Shown: positions 41,161-50,816, counted from the first letter of the stretch. The stretch: 64,000 nt of DNA from an uncultured Prevotella sp. (GCA_946404405.1 CAMJDL010000005.1:1-64000), one strand, 5' to 3'. Notes: generated by a model from the sequence alone, not told the origin. Numbers and translations are program-made.

Positions 41161-44034
41161 AAACTTTCGGTTGCTATTGAAACACAGTGGTGTGTCAATA
41201 CCATGAATCGTCACGAAAGCCGAAGTCTCGATGATTTTGTAACGACCGTAAGTACCATCATTCTTCTCTGATGTCGTAATGTCACGAGCTATGAGATTAG
41301 CCATGTCAGAAGAAGCATTGACAGTCACGATAGTGTTAGAAGCATCTTTAACATTGAGTTTGTCGTTGCCACCGGTAACTATTAACGTCTGGGCAATACC
41401 AAGAGCGTTAGAGCAGAAGGTGGAGAATGCTGGTTCTGGATCAGTCAGACCAGTCTTAGGATCGAAATTCTTGAAATACTTGTCAGCAAAGAGTGAACTG
41501 TTCTGCGTGTGGTAACGTACGAACTTGGTCATCTTGTCTAACTGCTGCTTCACATATTTAGAGGCATCGCTCTGGCTGGTGAAACCGTATTCGTCTTTAA
41601 CGCTTTCCCAGTCATTGACGATAGCCATCACCTTCTTCCATGTTGGCAGTCCCATATTCTTTTGGGCCTGTACCATAGCCTCGTAGGTGGGCGCATAGAT
41701 GGTGTAATTATAAGCACTGAGCATACCCCAGTTGTCGTTATCGTCGATAATGCGATAAGCTTTCATCTTGGTATTCTTCTGTGCTTCTTTGTCGCTGTCA
41801 CTGATGATGCCTGCGAAGGTGTAGAGATCTTCGTTGTTAAACTGCAGGCAGAAGTTCAGGAAGTGGTCATACTCAGGAGCCGCATTGTCATAATCGGCAT
41901 TTTCGTCGTAGAACTCCGAACGCGACAGCGTCTGCATCACACTTGTGATAGTAGGCTGAATAGGATAGTCAAGACGGTAAACGGTACCGTTTTCAATCTT
42001 GGCATCAGCGCTGTTGATATCGAAGGTCTCTGTGATGGTGGACCATTGTGAGGGATTAGCCATCTGCAGACCCCCGGCAATTTTGTTGCCATTGACTACA
42101 ATGGTTCCGCCGTGCTTGGTCTTATAGTATTTGTTGCCATAGAGACCATATTGTGCACTGCCCTTACCTGTCTCAGTAGAGTCGGCGAGCACGATGGTGC
42201 AATAGTCAAGAAGGTCTTTAATCTGACTGTTAAACATACCGGTCTCAATATTGATATCCTGAGCACCAGCAGCCTCTACGTATGAGCTGAGTTGGTTGTA
42301 GGGACCTCCCTGATAGATATATTTCTTAACCAATACATGGAAAGAACCGTCCACCTGTGGGTCGAAACGGAAACGCAGACCTTTCAGACCGTCATCATCC
42401 TTCACTGATGTGGGGTCAATCACAATAAACTGCGTCTCGTTATCGGTGGGGATGAAGAGACCGTAGCGTGCTTTCATCGAGAGCAGGTAGTAGTACATGT
42501 CTGCACCCAGCTTTGAAGCGACACCGGCAGTGGTCTGGTGGTCGTTCAACATTTCGCCCATGGTGCGCATGTCCTTATACACAGATGCAGGACCGAGCAC
42601 AGAGTTGTACAGTTTCGGTCCGAACAGTTTGTTCATCTTGTAGATGACACCATTGTTACCAATCGTGACATCGTAGTTGCCGTTACTTTTCAGGATAATG
42701 TCATCCTTCGTTACATCCAGGAACTCGAAGGCATCGTTCTGCACTGTCGAGAATGTGCTGGGCACTGTCTTGGTCAGATAGGGCTTCATCACGTTGTTCA
42801 GGATGCTGGCAAAGATTGACGGGTCGTTGTTGTAGATGGCATCGAGATGGTCGTTAAGGTTGGCTGGTGTCAACGCAAGACCTGGAACGCCTAAGTTCTT
42901 GAGAATATAAGCACCCTCCTTAAGGAAATAGTCTTCCACAGCCTGATCGTTAGGAGCCAGGAAAGCAGCAATCTCTGCTTCGTCATCAACAGGCTGGCCT
43001 TTCAGCGTAGGATTGTAGTAGTTCCATCCTGGGTCGAAGTCCAGCAGTCGGTTGTCAGCTACGGTCATACCGCGTATGGGCTGTGACAACTTAGAACGCT
43101 GTGAATTCTTACTCATATAACGGATGGCGAAGACTGTGTCTGTACTGCTACCGCCTGATGTTTCGTTATATTGCTCGGTCAGCGTCATGTCAGCTTCTGG
43201 GAAACAGAAGTAATCTAACAGACGTGAGATATAGCGAGTGTCGCTGCCTGAGCGCAGGATTTCAGCCATGTTGCCGGGGTTGACCAACACCTCATTGAGT
43301 TGGTGGATATATCCGTTCTGGCAAACCACGTCGGCCTTAATCACCTTGCGGTCAAAGACATATGCATCTCCATCAACATAATCCTGACCAGTCAGAATCT
43401 TAAAGTCGCTGTTCTCTCCTGTCACGGTCATGTTGTTGTTCAACATGTACTCACCAGTCAGATGCACCATGGGGGCTACCGTGTTGTCAAACACTGCCAA
43501 GATGGAGCGGCCATTGTTCTGGAAACGTGAGAAATACTTGTTGTTGGCAGGCATGTTCTGCGAAGCAAACGGTGTTACAGTGTAGGTGAGACGCATGTTC
43601 GTGGCGTGTTTCACCAACTGGCCTTGCAACATGTTGCCTGCATTGTTCTGCTTGTTTGACAGTGTTCCTACGAGGATGGCATTGTCAATCATTGTAGAGA
43701 AAAGTAGCTCAGCCTTCTGTGAGTGCGTCAACTCCTCATAGCTGCTGACACCGAACTTGTTGTTACCGCCTTTAAAGAATCTTTCAAAGGCCTCATCGTT
43801 GGCTGGGAAGATTGTCTTACTACCAGTTTTGCTCAGCACTTCCTTGTAATCCAAGTCGTCAATCAACTTGCAGTACGTGTTAAACGTGCCTTCAAGTTGT
43901 GAAGACTGCTGTAGCTCTTTGTAGATACTCTCGCCAAGCCAGGATGGCAATTCTCCCTCCGGCACCAAGTATTCCTTCTTACAGGACACAAGGCTTATGC
44001 ACAGCAGGGATGCATACAAAAAGAGTTTTTTCAT
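41158..44034 (-). CDS. Large multi-FAS1 lipoprotein, first gene of the SusC/SusD operon
   Basis: 958 residues; the lipobox is LVSCKKEY after a short signal peptide. At least three fasciclin-type units are visible. The first has FNTYCKLIDDLDYKEVLSK, TIFPANDEAFERFF and GYIHQLNEVLVNPGNMAEIL. The second has AAFLAPNDQAVEDYFLK and GVIYKMNKLFGPKLYN. The last has YNYTIYAPTYEAMVQAQ and a 130-residue C-terminus. FAS1 domains are commonly adhesive. In this operon three such lipoproteins alternate with two SusC/SusD pairs, so a surface glycan-binding or scaffold role is inferred. A promoter lies 40-70 bases upstream. Confidence 0.82.
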   Translation of the reverse strand: MKKLFLYASLLCISLVSCKKEYLVPEGELPSWLGESIYKELQQSSQLEGTFNTYCKLIDDLDYKEVLSKTGSKTIFPANDEAFERFFKGGNNKFGVSSYEELTHSQKAELLFSTMIDNAILVGTLSNKQNNAGNMLQGQLVKHATNMRLTYTVTPFASQNMPANNKYFSRFQNNGRSILAVFDNTVAPMVHLTGEYMLNNNMTVTGENSDFKILTGQDYVDGDAYVFDRKVIKADVVCQNGYIHQLNEVLVNPGNMAEILRSGSDTRYISRLLDYFCFPEADMTLTEQYNETSGGSSTDTVFAIRYMSKNSQRSKLSQPIRGMTVADNRLLDFDPGWNYYNPTLKGQPVDDEAEIAAFLAPNDQAVEDYFLKEGAYILKNLGVPGLALTPANLNDHLDAIYNNDPSIFASILNNVMKPYLTKTVPSTFSTVQNDAFEFLDVTKDDIILKSNGNYDVTIGNNGVIYKMNKLFGPKLYNSVLGPASVYKDMRTMGEMLNDHQTTAGVASKLGADMYYYLLSMKARYGLFIPTDNETQFIVIDPTSVKDDDGLKGLRFRFDPQVDGSFHVLVKKYIYQGGPYNQLSSYVEAAGAQDINIETGMFNSQIKDLLDYCTIVLADSTETGKGSAQYGLYGNKYYKTKHGGTIVVNGNKIAGGLQMANPSQWSTITETFDINSADAKIENGTVYRLDYPIQPTITSVMQTLSRSEFYDENADYDNAAPEYDHFLNFCLQFNNEDLYTFAGIISDSDKEAQKNTKMKAYRIIDDNDNWGMLSAYNYTIYAPTYEAMVQAQKNMGLPTWKKVMAIVNDWESVKDEYGFTSQSDASKYVKQQLDKMTKFVRYHTQNSSLFADKYFKNFDPKTGLTDPEPAFSTFCSNALGIAQTLIVTGGNDKLNVKDASNTIVTVNASSDMANLIARDITTSEKNDGTYGRYKIIETSAFVTIHGIDTPLCFNSNRKF

Positions 44035-44072
44035 AAATAGCTATTTATTAATATTGATTTGTTTTCAGCTTG

Positions 44073-44104
44073 CAAAATTACATAAATTTATTGAATCTTG
44101 CAAA
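44073..44104 (-). promoter_or_regulatory. Promoter of the FAS1-SusC/SusD operon
   Basis: On the minus strand TAATTTTG (44073-44080) and TTTG (44101-44104), 20 bases apart. It is the only good promoter seen for the seven genes 44034 to 26379. Confidence 0.75.
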
Positions 44105-44159
44105 TCTTTAACCTTCTTTTTTATTCCTCATACCATTTTTATCATATATCGTCATCTTC

Positions 44160-47100
44160 TCATAGTTCCTTAAATTTCAAGTCAATCTTCGTGTATTTCC
44201 TGTTCTTGTCGCAATGCTCCATCAAGCCCAATGATTTGGTGAGCTGCTGGCCATCTTGCTTATAGACAGTGCCGCTGGGCGGATTAGGCAGCGAGGCAGC
44301 TTCTATCAGATACTCATCGCAGAAGCTTAGGCTTTGGTACTCTGGCCACTCGCTGATGATGAGATCCATTCCGACAGCATCGCAGGCCACCTCGTCTTGT
44401 GAGACGATGAGCGAGCAGCACCACTGGTTATTGAATGGCGCTTTCTGCCACTTAGGGTAGGGCACCCCATTGACGTGGCGCGAGCCGTAGGTGCCATCGA
44501 TGAGGAAGAACAGCGTTTTCTGTCCTAAATGCTTATGTGACATCCAGTCGACGAAGGTCTTGTAACCCGGCTTGCCGTTACGCTTGTCCTGACTGAAGCC
44601 ATTATGGGCATTCTTTTGCCAGCGCAGGGCAATGTCAGTCGCGCCGTACCAGTTCTTCGAGGTCAGCGTCACACCGGGTCCTACGTGGGTTTTGAGCAAC
44701 GACGAGTTGATGAGGTAGTCGGCATCGACGATACACTTGGCCAGTCCACGCGCCAGTTTGCCGTTATCCTGCGAATAGACAATCTGGTCAGGATAGTACT
44801 CACACTTCTCACGTCCGTCGCCACCAATGTTGTCGATGAAGCGTACCTGCGGGAACTCACGATGCACCTTATTATATATGGAGTCGGTAATGGCGCGACT
44901 GGGTTCACAGAGCACGATGTCCTGCTCACGTATGCCGCCGTCACGCACCATCGAGCGTACCAGAGCCAGCGTGACGAAGGGCGACGAGTTCAACTCAAAG
45001 GTATCACGATGAGTCAGGGCATTGTTCAGGTTCAGCTTCACAGCAATCATCTCACCCTTCTTGTAGCCACGATTGCCCTTGCCGTGTCCCTTGTTAAAGT
45101 GCTTAAACAGTGCCGCCCAGCCCTTCTTGGCCGTATTCTCGCCTGTCAGTTGAACGATAGCCTCTGTCACCATCGCATCGGCTTTCTGTTGGTCATTCCA
45201 GCGGTCTTCCACCCAAAGGCCAGTATGTCCGTCCCATTTAGCCACGCCTGGACTATGAATCCATGCCACACGTCCGGGATGGATGCCGCGCCCTTCGCCA
45301 ACAGGTTTGTTTTCGCCCAGCATCAAACGCGTGGTGCGACCGTTAAAATGCCCGAAGAACAGACGGTCGCGATTCACCGCCTGATCCAATGGCTGGATGG
45401 TAGTCGATGGTCCGAGGTCAGGATCTTTCCACGCACACAGCTGCCACACAACCTTACCCTCTTTATCAATCTCAATAGCCTGAATAGGCGCATTTAGCGT
45501 GTCTATGGGTGTCCGCCACTCGTTATGCCAGTCGTTGATGATGATGTTGCCATTCTTCAGACGTACCGCTTTCTGAGGCGACTTGATGCCATAGTCGGTA
45601 GTCTTAATTTCGCGTACAACCTTATTGAGCCCGTTACTACGATCAATCTCTCGTACAATGTTACGACCGACGAAGAGCAGATGTTCCTTGTCCAGTTCGG
45701 CTACCGACCACGGTGCAGGAATCTCCCAACGCCCGAGTTCGTTGCCCTGTACCGAGTATTCTGCTACATAGCCCTGTCCCATGTGAGCTAGCAGCAGCGT
45801 GCCGCGAGTCGACAGACGTGCATTGCGGAATTGTCCGTGGACGCCCTTCGAGGCAGGTACCTCGAACTCGTGGACCACTTGGCAGTCGGGAATCGACATC
45901 ACCACCACTTTGGCAGGTTGTCCGTTCTGCACGAACAGCACATGCTTGCGACCTATAGGCTGGATGGTATGAATCTCAGTGCCCTGTGGCGCATCATACT
46001 TCCAGATAGTCTTATTGTCCTGCGTCACCTCGCAGATACCATACTGATGAGCCACCAGCACGTGGCCGTCGGTCATCAGCACGGCATCACTAATCTCGCC
46101 GCGTCCTTGTGGGTTGTTATACTGCCACGTCACCTGTCCGTCCTTGACGATATACATGCGACGCTGCTTGCCCTCGCCGGCATACAGGAAATTATGACGC
46201 TTGAGACTCCTCTTGACAGACGATTGCTGCCATGCAGAGCGGAGAGAGGTAAGAGGCAAGAGGTGAGAGGTGAGAGGTTTACCATTAACTGTCAGCTGAC
46301 CGTTATTCTCGTTGTAAGTTACCGTAACCTTCCGGTAGTCTGTGCCCTCACCCTTTGGAAGATATAGCTTGCGAGTGCTCGTACCCTGAGGACATACCAG
46401 ATAAACCGTACGTCCGTCAACCTCCATCGGAATAATGGCGCCCTTGCGGACGTATAGGGGGAAACGGTCTATGGGATAGGTTTTGTTAATTTGTGTGCCG
46501 CCCGGATATATCTGACCACTGAAGAAGTCTACCCACTCACCACAATCCGGCAGACGGAATGTTGCCTTGCCATCAGGATTGGTGATGGCCTTGGTAAAGA
46601 TGTCGTTGCCTAACATATGTGACTCCTCTTCTAATGAGGTGTTTCTCAGCAGTCCTCCACCATACAGATGGGTGTCGACGAGTACCGAGAACAGATAGGG
46701 ACGCAATTGGTTGTGCAGGGTAACACACTCACGGTAGATGTCGGCAACGTCTGCCCCATGATACCAAGGCAGATGAGAACTAAAAGCGCCGTTCTCACCA
46801 CCGTTAATCATACAGGCCGTCATGGCGCCGAACTGGGTATAGCGGATAAAGTCGAGACGTGTGGCTTTGGCTCCCATGAATCCTGCCACCTCACAGCCCA
46901 CAGCGCCAAAGCCAGCCTGTGCCGAACGATAGATATTGTCTATCTGCAGTTTCAGTCCCTTCCAGTCGCCACCGAAGTCACCACACCAACCGACAATCAT
47001 CTTTTCAGGCGTAGAGTGGAAGCCTCCCTGATGTGAATAGGGACGCCCAATGGTAATACCCGTTGCCTTGCGCATCCTCACATAGTCAGACATCGCACCA

Positions 47101-47708
47101 TAGTAGTAGGCACGGAAATCACGATTGCTCATCTTACCGACAGAGGTCGTCACTGTGTCACCGAAATACATCTCTCCCTGGTCCACCTTGAAACCATAGA
47201 CACCGTCTATAAACACTTTGTCGAGCTGGGCATACCACCAGTTACGGGCTTTCTTATTCGTAAAGTCAATCTGCAGGCCTTCACCCTTCCACCACTTCGA
47301 TGGAGTGTTGTTGTTGATACCATAACGAAGTCTGTGGGCCTCGTCGTAATTAGCTGCCTTCTGCTTGGGTGTATCCTTGGCAGAGGTGTTTACACAACCC
47401 GTCAGCCAAAGGATTGTTTTTACACCCTGCTGCTTGAAGCCCTTAATCATCTGCTCCGCATGTGGATAGCGTTGACGATCCCAGTTGAAGTCGTTATAGG
47501 CCTCGCTCCAGGGACTGTCAATGATGATACCGTCAACAGGTATCTGATGACTGGCATACTCAGAATAGAGTCGTTGAGCTCCCTGTTCTGTATTGATACT
47601 GTCTTCCCAAACGATATGTCCCAATGCCCAATAGGGTACTAAGGGGGATTGTGCGAACCCCATCAGACAACTGGCCAGTACAGCCAAAACGCATAAAGTC
47701 TTTCTCAT
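44160..47708 (-). CDS. Secreted fusion: GH31 glycosidase, PQQ-type beta-propeller, DUF362
   Basis: About 1182 residues from the ATG at 47708 (MRKTLCVLAVLASCLMGFAQ); the longer frame runs into the promoter. Residues ~22-470 are a GH31 TIM barrel that starts at once after the signal peptide, with almost none of the usual N-terminal sandwich. Nucleophile region GFKVDQGE and acid/base WCGD are intact. Residues ~490-790 are a propeller with PQQ/arylsulfotransferase-like repeats (VTWQYNNPQGRGEISDA, TIWKYDAPQGTEIHTIQP, VWQLCAW). Residues ~850-1150 match DUF362 (MIAVKLNLNNALTH, VLCEPSRAI, LINSSLLKTHVG). The GH31-propeller junction coincides with a heptamer array. GH31 activity on an alpha-linked side chain is expected; the roles of the other two parts are unknown. 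Confidence 0.85.
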   Translation of the reverse strand: MRKTLCVLAVLASCLMGFAQSPLVPYWALGHIVWEDSINTEQGAQRLYSEYASHQIPVDGIIIDSPWSEAYNDFNWDRQRYPHAEQMIKGFKQQGVKTILWLTGCVNTSAKDTPKQKAANYDEAHRLRYGINNNTPSKWWKGEGLQIDFTNKKARNWWYAQLDKVFIDGVYGFKVDQGEMYFGDTVTTSVGKMSNRDFRAYYYGAMSDYVRMRKATGITIGRPYSHQGGFHSTPEKMIVGWCGDFGGDWKGLKLQIDNIYRSAQAGFGAVGCEVAGFMGAKATRLDFIRYTQFGAMTACMINGGENGAFSSHLPWYHGADVADIYRECVTLHNQLRPYLFSVLVDTHLYGGGLLRNTSLEEESHMLGNDIFTKAITNPDGKATFRLPDCGEWVDFFSGQIYPGGTQINKTYPIDRFPLYVRKGAIIPMEVDGRTVYLVCPQGTSTRKLYLPKGEGTDYRKVTVTYNENNGQLTVNGKPLTSHLLPLTSLRSAWQQSSVKRSLKRHNFLYAGEGKQRRMYIVKDGQVTWQYNNPQGRGEISDAVLMTDGHVLVAHQYGICEVTQDNKTIWKYDAPQGTEIHTIQPIGRKHVLFVQNGQPAKVVVMSIPDCQVVHEFEVPASKGVHGQFRNARLSTRGTLLLAHMGQGYVAEYSVQGNELGRWEIPAPWSVAELDKEHLLFVGRNIVREIDRSNGLNKVVREIKTTDYGIKSPQKAVRLKNGNIIINDWHNEWRTPIDTLNAPIQAIEIDKEGKVVWQLCAWKDPDLGPSTTIQPLDQAVNRDRLFFGHFNGRTTRLMLGENKPVGEGRGIHPGRVAWIHSPGVAKWDGHTGLWVEDRWNDQQKADAMVTEAIVQLTGENTAKKGWAALFKHFNKGHGKGNRGYKKGEMIAVKLNLNNALTHRDTFELNSSPFVTLALVRSMVRDGGIREQDIVLCEPSRAITDSIYNKVHREFPQVRFIDNIGGDGREKCEYYPDQIVYSQDNGKLARGLAKCIVDADYLINSSLLKTHVGPGVTLTSKNWYGATDIALRWQKNAHNGFSQDKRNGKPGYKTFVDWMSHKHLGQKTLFFLIDGTYGSRHVNGVPYPKWQKAPFNNQWCCSLIVSQDEVACDAVGMDLIISEWPEYQSLSFCDEYLIEAASLPNPPSGTVYKQDGQQLTKSLGLMEHCDKNRKYTKIDLKFKEL
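46240..46281 (-). repeat. Heptamer array at the GH31/propeller junction
   Basis: Plus-strand units CGGAGAG, AGGTAAG, AGGCAAG, AGGTGAG, AGGTGAG, AGGTTTA. It is read in frame as a linker (PLTSHLLPLTSLRSAWQ) exactly where the glycosidase ends and the propeller begins. Confidence 0.88.
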
Positions 47709-47734
47709 TATCATTTTTATTTGATTTGTGCTTG

Positions 47735-47742
47735 CAAAAATA
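47735..47742 (-). promoter_or_regulatory. -7 element of the GH31-fusion promoter
   Basis: TATTTTTG on the minus strand, 26 bases before the ATG. No good TTTG partner is seen at 18-20 bases, so the promoter may depend on an activator. Confidence 0.5.
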
Positions 47743-47818
47743 CAATGTTTTTTGGAAAAATGGAAATACTTCATTATATTTTATTGAAATTAGGTCCAAA
47801 AATATAATAAGACATACA

Positions 47819-47872
47819 GATTTGGATAGTACATTATTGGTTTGCAATAGTATATTATCGACATATCCAATC
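47819..47872. promoter_or_regulatory. Inverted repeat upstream of the GH31 fusion, possible operator
   Basis: GATTTGGATA (47819-47828) and TATCCAATC (47864-47872) are inverted copies about 35 bases apart, roughly 80-130 bases upstream of the -7 element. A third TTGGATA lies near 47921. The position would suit an activator site. The 220-base gap 47775-47993 holds nothing else except the terminator. Confidence 0.35.
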
Positions 47873-47930
47873 AAATAACGCTTTTATCCTATTGAATGAT
47901 ATAAAAATATCGATATATAGTTGGATAATA

Positions 47931-47969
47931 GAAAAACAACGAGAGCGACCCATTGAGGATCGCTCTCGT
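47931..47969 (-). terminator. Terminator after the 940-residue secreted protein gene
   Basis: ACGAGAGCGACC pairs with GGATCGCTCTCGT (stem 47939-47950 with 47957-47969, one bulge). On the minus strand it is followed by TTGTTTTTC. Confidence 0.85.
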
Positions 47970-47993
47970 GAGATGAGTAGGGTATGTTAATGA

Positions 47994-50816
47994 TTACTTC
48001 TGAATCTGCTTACGGCCGTTCTTGATGACAAGACCCTTATAGTCCTTACCGACCTTCTGACCAGCGAGGTTGTAGATGGCGCCGTTCAACGTTCCATGTT
48101 CAACGTTCAACGTATTAATAGCTGAAGGATCATAAGCACCAGCGGTAATGCGCTGAATCAACAAGTTGTCGAACCAACCACGACGTGCGGCAACATTGTA
48201 GTCACATTGCAGGACAAATTTAGCAGGAATAGACTCAATAGCCACCTCTCCAGAAGTCGTCGATCCATTGGGGCTGCTGACTGTGCAGTACTGGGTTCCC
48301 TTTCCGTAGTCCATAATCACCTCGAAGTGAGTCTTCTGCAAAGGATTAGCAGTCACAGAATCTACTGCATCGGCAGGAGAAGCATCGGCATAGCTGCCAC
48401 CCGATTGTGACCAAATCTTGGTCAGGTCTACGTCGCAAGTATTAGTTGTGGTACCGGCGGCATTATAGAAATTATGGTATAAGCCGAAGATGTTTTCATC
48501 TGATGCATCCTTCAGGAAGAAACCAAGCTGCTTACCACTGAGTCCCTGAATGTAGAAGTCGCAGGCAACCTTCAGAATGTTAGTACCCATAGAACCATCA
48601 ATAGTGGGATCGAAGGAAACGGTACCGGTACCATTACCTACACGCAGATAACCTTTCCACAACTGCTCACCGTTAGACCAGAAGCCCTTTTCATACTCTA
48701 CCTGATCAGAAGCAGCTTGTTCGCTAAATGATGTAAGTAGCATCGAACCCTTTTCACCAGGGATAATATAATACTGGAATGTTTCCAAATCCAATTCTGC
48801 AGGTTTCTCGAAGTCGATATCAACAATTGTAACAAGGTTTTCTGCAGGAATTGTTGTTGTGAATAGGGTGACAGCTTCGTTCAATTCAGCATTAGCAGCA
48901 ACAATGATAGCAGCATTCTCCACGCTGTACTGTGAAGCTTTCATCTGGGCCTGAACCTCTTTAGCCTTTGCAATGGCAGCCTTCAGAGCATCCTTACCGG
49001 TAGCAGTGTCATAGATGCGCAGAGAAAGGGTTGTCTCAGCATTGGCAATTGTAGACTGCATAGAAGACAGTGTGTCGTTCTCAGCTACAAACTCCTTGTT
49101 AGCAGCGATAATCCACTTGGTCGCTTCTTGATATACCTTGAATACATAGAGACCTGCTGAATCGGAAGTCGACTTTGAATAAATATCTTTGTCGAATGTA
49201 GCAATAATCTCATCTTCGCTCATTGCTTCGAATGCAGCAATCTTTGTTTCAATACTGTCTGCACAAGCCTTCAAGGCATCTTTGCCCCAGAGATATGACT
49301 CGTCTGCCAAGTATTCAGCAGCTTTGGTAAGATTGTCACGACCGGTTGTAATCTGCTCTTTCACATCCTCTTCGTATGCATATTCCAGACGCTTGTACTT
49401 CAAGTTGGTCTTAGCCCAAATGGAAGCATCCTTTACTTCAACCACAGAACCATTTGTCAACGTCTTATAGAGATCCTTACAATAGGCCTTCATGCCAATC
49501 TCGTATGTGCCAGCCTCCTCAACCTTTGCAGTAACTACAAAAGGAGTAAATACAGCAGACTCCAATCCCTTTACTTCAGTCGCAATGGTATCAGTGGCAA
49601 CGCCGTCCACAATCTTAACAACGTATGCTATACCATATGCAGGATTCCAACCCTCATTAATCGTCCAAGAAGAACTTGTAGGATGTTCGCGCAGGGCTGC
49701 TTTACTTTCAATACCAAAGACGTATGAACCCTGAGCAAGCTGCATCTTCGTTGTAACACCCATAGGAGCTTCCGTATCACTCCAACACCAAGAAGTGTTT
49801 CCTGCATAGTGACCCATATCAGCATAGGCGCCTACAGACCAATGGCCTCGACCTGAAGGAAGGCAATTCCAAATGCCCATGGTAGATACTTTCTGCATCT
49901 TGTCTTCGCCAAGACCCAGATAATTGTAATTTTTGGTGCCACCAGCCAGATAGTCGTCCATATTTCCTGTCTGGAATTCTACAAGGACTTCTTTTGCTGT
50001 TTCCAAGAGCTCGTCAAGCTCTGCCTGGCCACTCTCATCACCAATGGCTTTAAGGCTTTCTATCACTTCAGAATATCCGTCATACTGTTTCCAAACATCT
50101 TCTGACCACTCGTAACAGTTCTTATATGCATTCAGCTTGTTCAGCATGACATCACGCTGGCGAAGATCTGCAAACTGCATGGCAGGTGCAATCTGGAGGT
50201 CAGCAATTTCAATAGTCGTAGCCAGAGTGGTGAACGAGATGAACCATGTGCGGACTGAACCATCACCTTGGATAGCATAGTTGAAGGTCTGCCACTCTTC
50301 CGACAACTCCTCCGCGGTATTTGCAATAACTACGCTTCCATCCTCACTCCATTCAAGCGGATAGATATATTCACCATCCTGACAACCTGCCACAACGACC
50401 AGATTTTCATCTCTACGATAGTCATTGTATCCGTCACCAGGCTTACGGTTTCTCACATGGTCCAATGCAGCACCCTTCATTTTGAAGCTTACCACATAAG
50501 CGGCATCAGAGGATGTAGGAACGAACTTGAAATACATACCCTCGCCAGCGTTATCTGCGGAAGGAGCATCCACACATGAAACAGAGTTCATGCCTGCGGC
50601 AAGGCCGTCTGTCTTTACAATAAACTTCGCATCCACAGCTTTTGCCTCACTGGTTGCTGTCCAACCTGTGAAGTCTGCAAACGTACTGCTTGCAACATTG
50701 TCGCCAGTAATCTGGAAACGTCCCTGAGGCGTATAGACAAACTGTCCTTTCTCAAGGGCAAAACCAGAAACTGCAACGCACATCGCCATTAAGGCAAAAA
50801 GTAAACGTTTCTTCAT
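47994..50816 (-). CDS. Large secreted multi-domain protein, probable glycan-binding, unknown function
   Basis: 940 residues with signal peptide MKKRLLFALMAMCVAVSGFA. The N-terminal 220 residues look like a beta-sandwich binding module (FADFTGWTATSEAKAVDAKF, MYFKFVPTSSDAAYVVSFKMKG). The centre (residues ~480-680) is helical, with FIVAR-like segments (ALKAAIAKAKEVQAQMKAS, IIVAANAELNEAVTLF). From ~690 a second beta-sandwich follows (LGFFLKDASDENIFGLYHNF), and the C-terminal tail reads IYNLAGQKVG, KGLVIKNGRKQIQK. No catalytic motif is recognised. It has its own promoter and terminator, so it is probably a single-gene unit in the pectin region. A heptamer array lies at the start of the tail. Confidence 0.75.
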   Translation of the reverse strand: MKKRLLFALMAMCVAVSGFALEKGQFVYTPQGRFQITGDNVASSTFADFTGWTATSEAKAVDAKFIVKTDGLAAGMNSVSCVDAPSADNAGEGMYFKFVPTSSDAAYVVSFKMKGAALDHVRNRKPGDGYNDYRRDENLVVVAGCQDGEYIYPLEWSEDGSVVIANTAEELSEEWQTFNYAIQGDGSVRTWFISFTTLATTIEIADLQIAPAMQFADLRQRDVMLNKLNAYKNCYEWSEDVWKQYDGYSEVIESLKAIGDESGQAELDELLETAKEVLVEFQTGNMDDYLAGGTKNYNYLGLGEDKMQKVSTMGIWNCLPSGRGHWSVGAYADMGHYAGNTSWCWSDTEAPMGVTTKMQLAQGSYVFGIESKAALREHPTSSSWTINEGWNPAYGIAYVVKIVDGVATDTIATEVKGLESAVFTPFVVTAKVEEAGTYEIGMKAYCKDLYKTLTNGSVVEVKDASIWAKTNLKYKRLEYAYEEDVKEQITTGRDNLTKAAEYLADESYLWGKDALKACADSIETKIAAFEAMSEDEIIATFDKDIYSKSTSDSAGLYVFKVYQEATKWIIAANKEFVAENDTLSSMQSTIANAETTLSLRIYDTATGKDALKAAIAKAKEVQAQMKASQYSVENAAIIVAANAELNEAVTLFTTTIPAENLVTIVDIDFEKPAELDLETFQYYIIPGEKGSMLLTSFSEQAASDQVEYEKGFWSNGEQLWKGYLRVGNGTGTVSFDPTIDGSMGTNILKVACDFYIQGLSGKQLGFFLKDASDENIFGLYHNFYNAAGTTTNTCDVDLTKIWSQSGGSYADASPADAVDSVTANPLQKTHFEVIMDYGKGTQYCTVSSPNGSTTSGEVAIESIPAKFVLQCDYNVAARRGWFDNLLIQRITAGAYDPSAINTLNVEHGTLNGAIYNLAGQKVGKDYKGLVIKNGRKQIQK
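48084..48111 (-). repeat. Heptamer array at the start of the C-terminal tail
   Basis: Plus-strand units GTTCAAC, GTTCCAT, GTTCAAC, GTTCAAC, read as TLNVEHGTLNG just before the sorting-like tail. A degenerate version encodes HGTLN at the same place in the pectate lyase (about 26200-26216). Confidence 0.85.
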
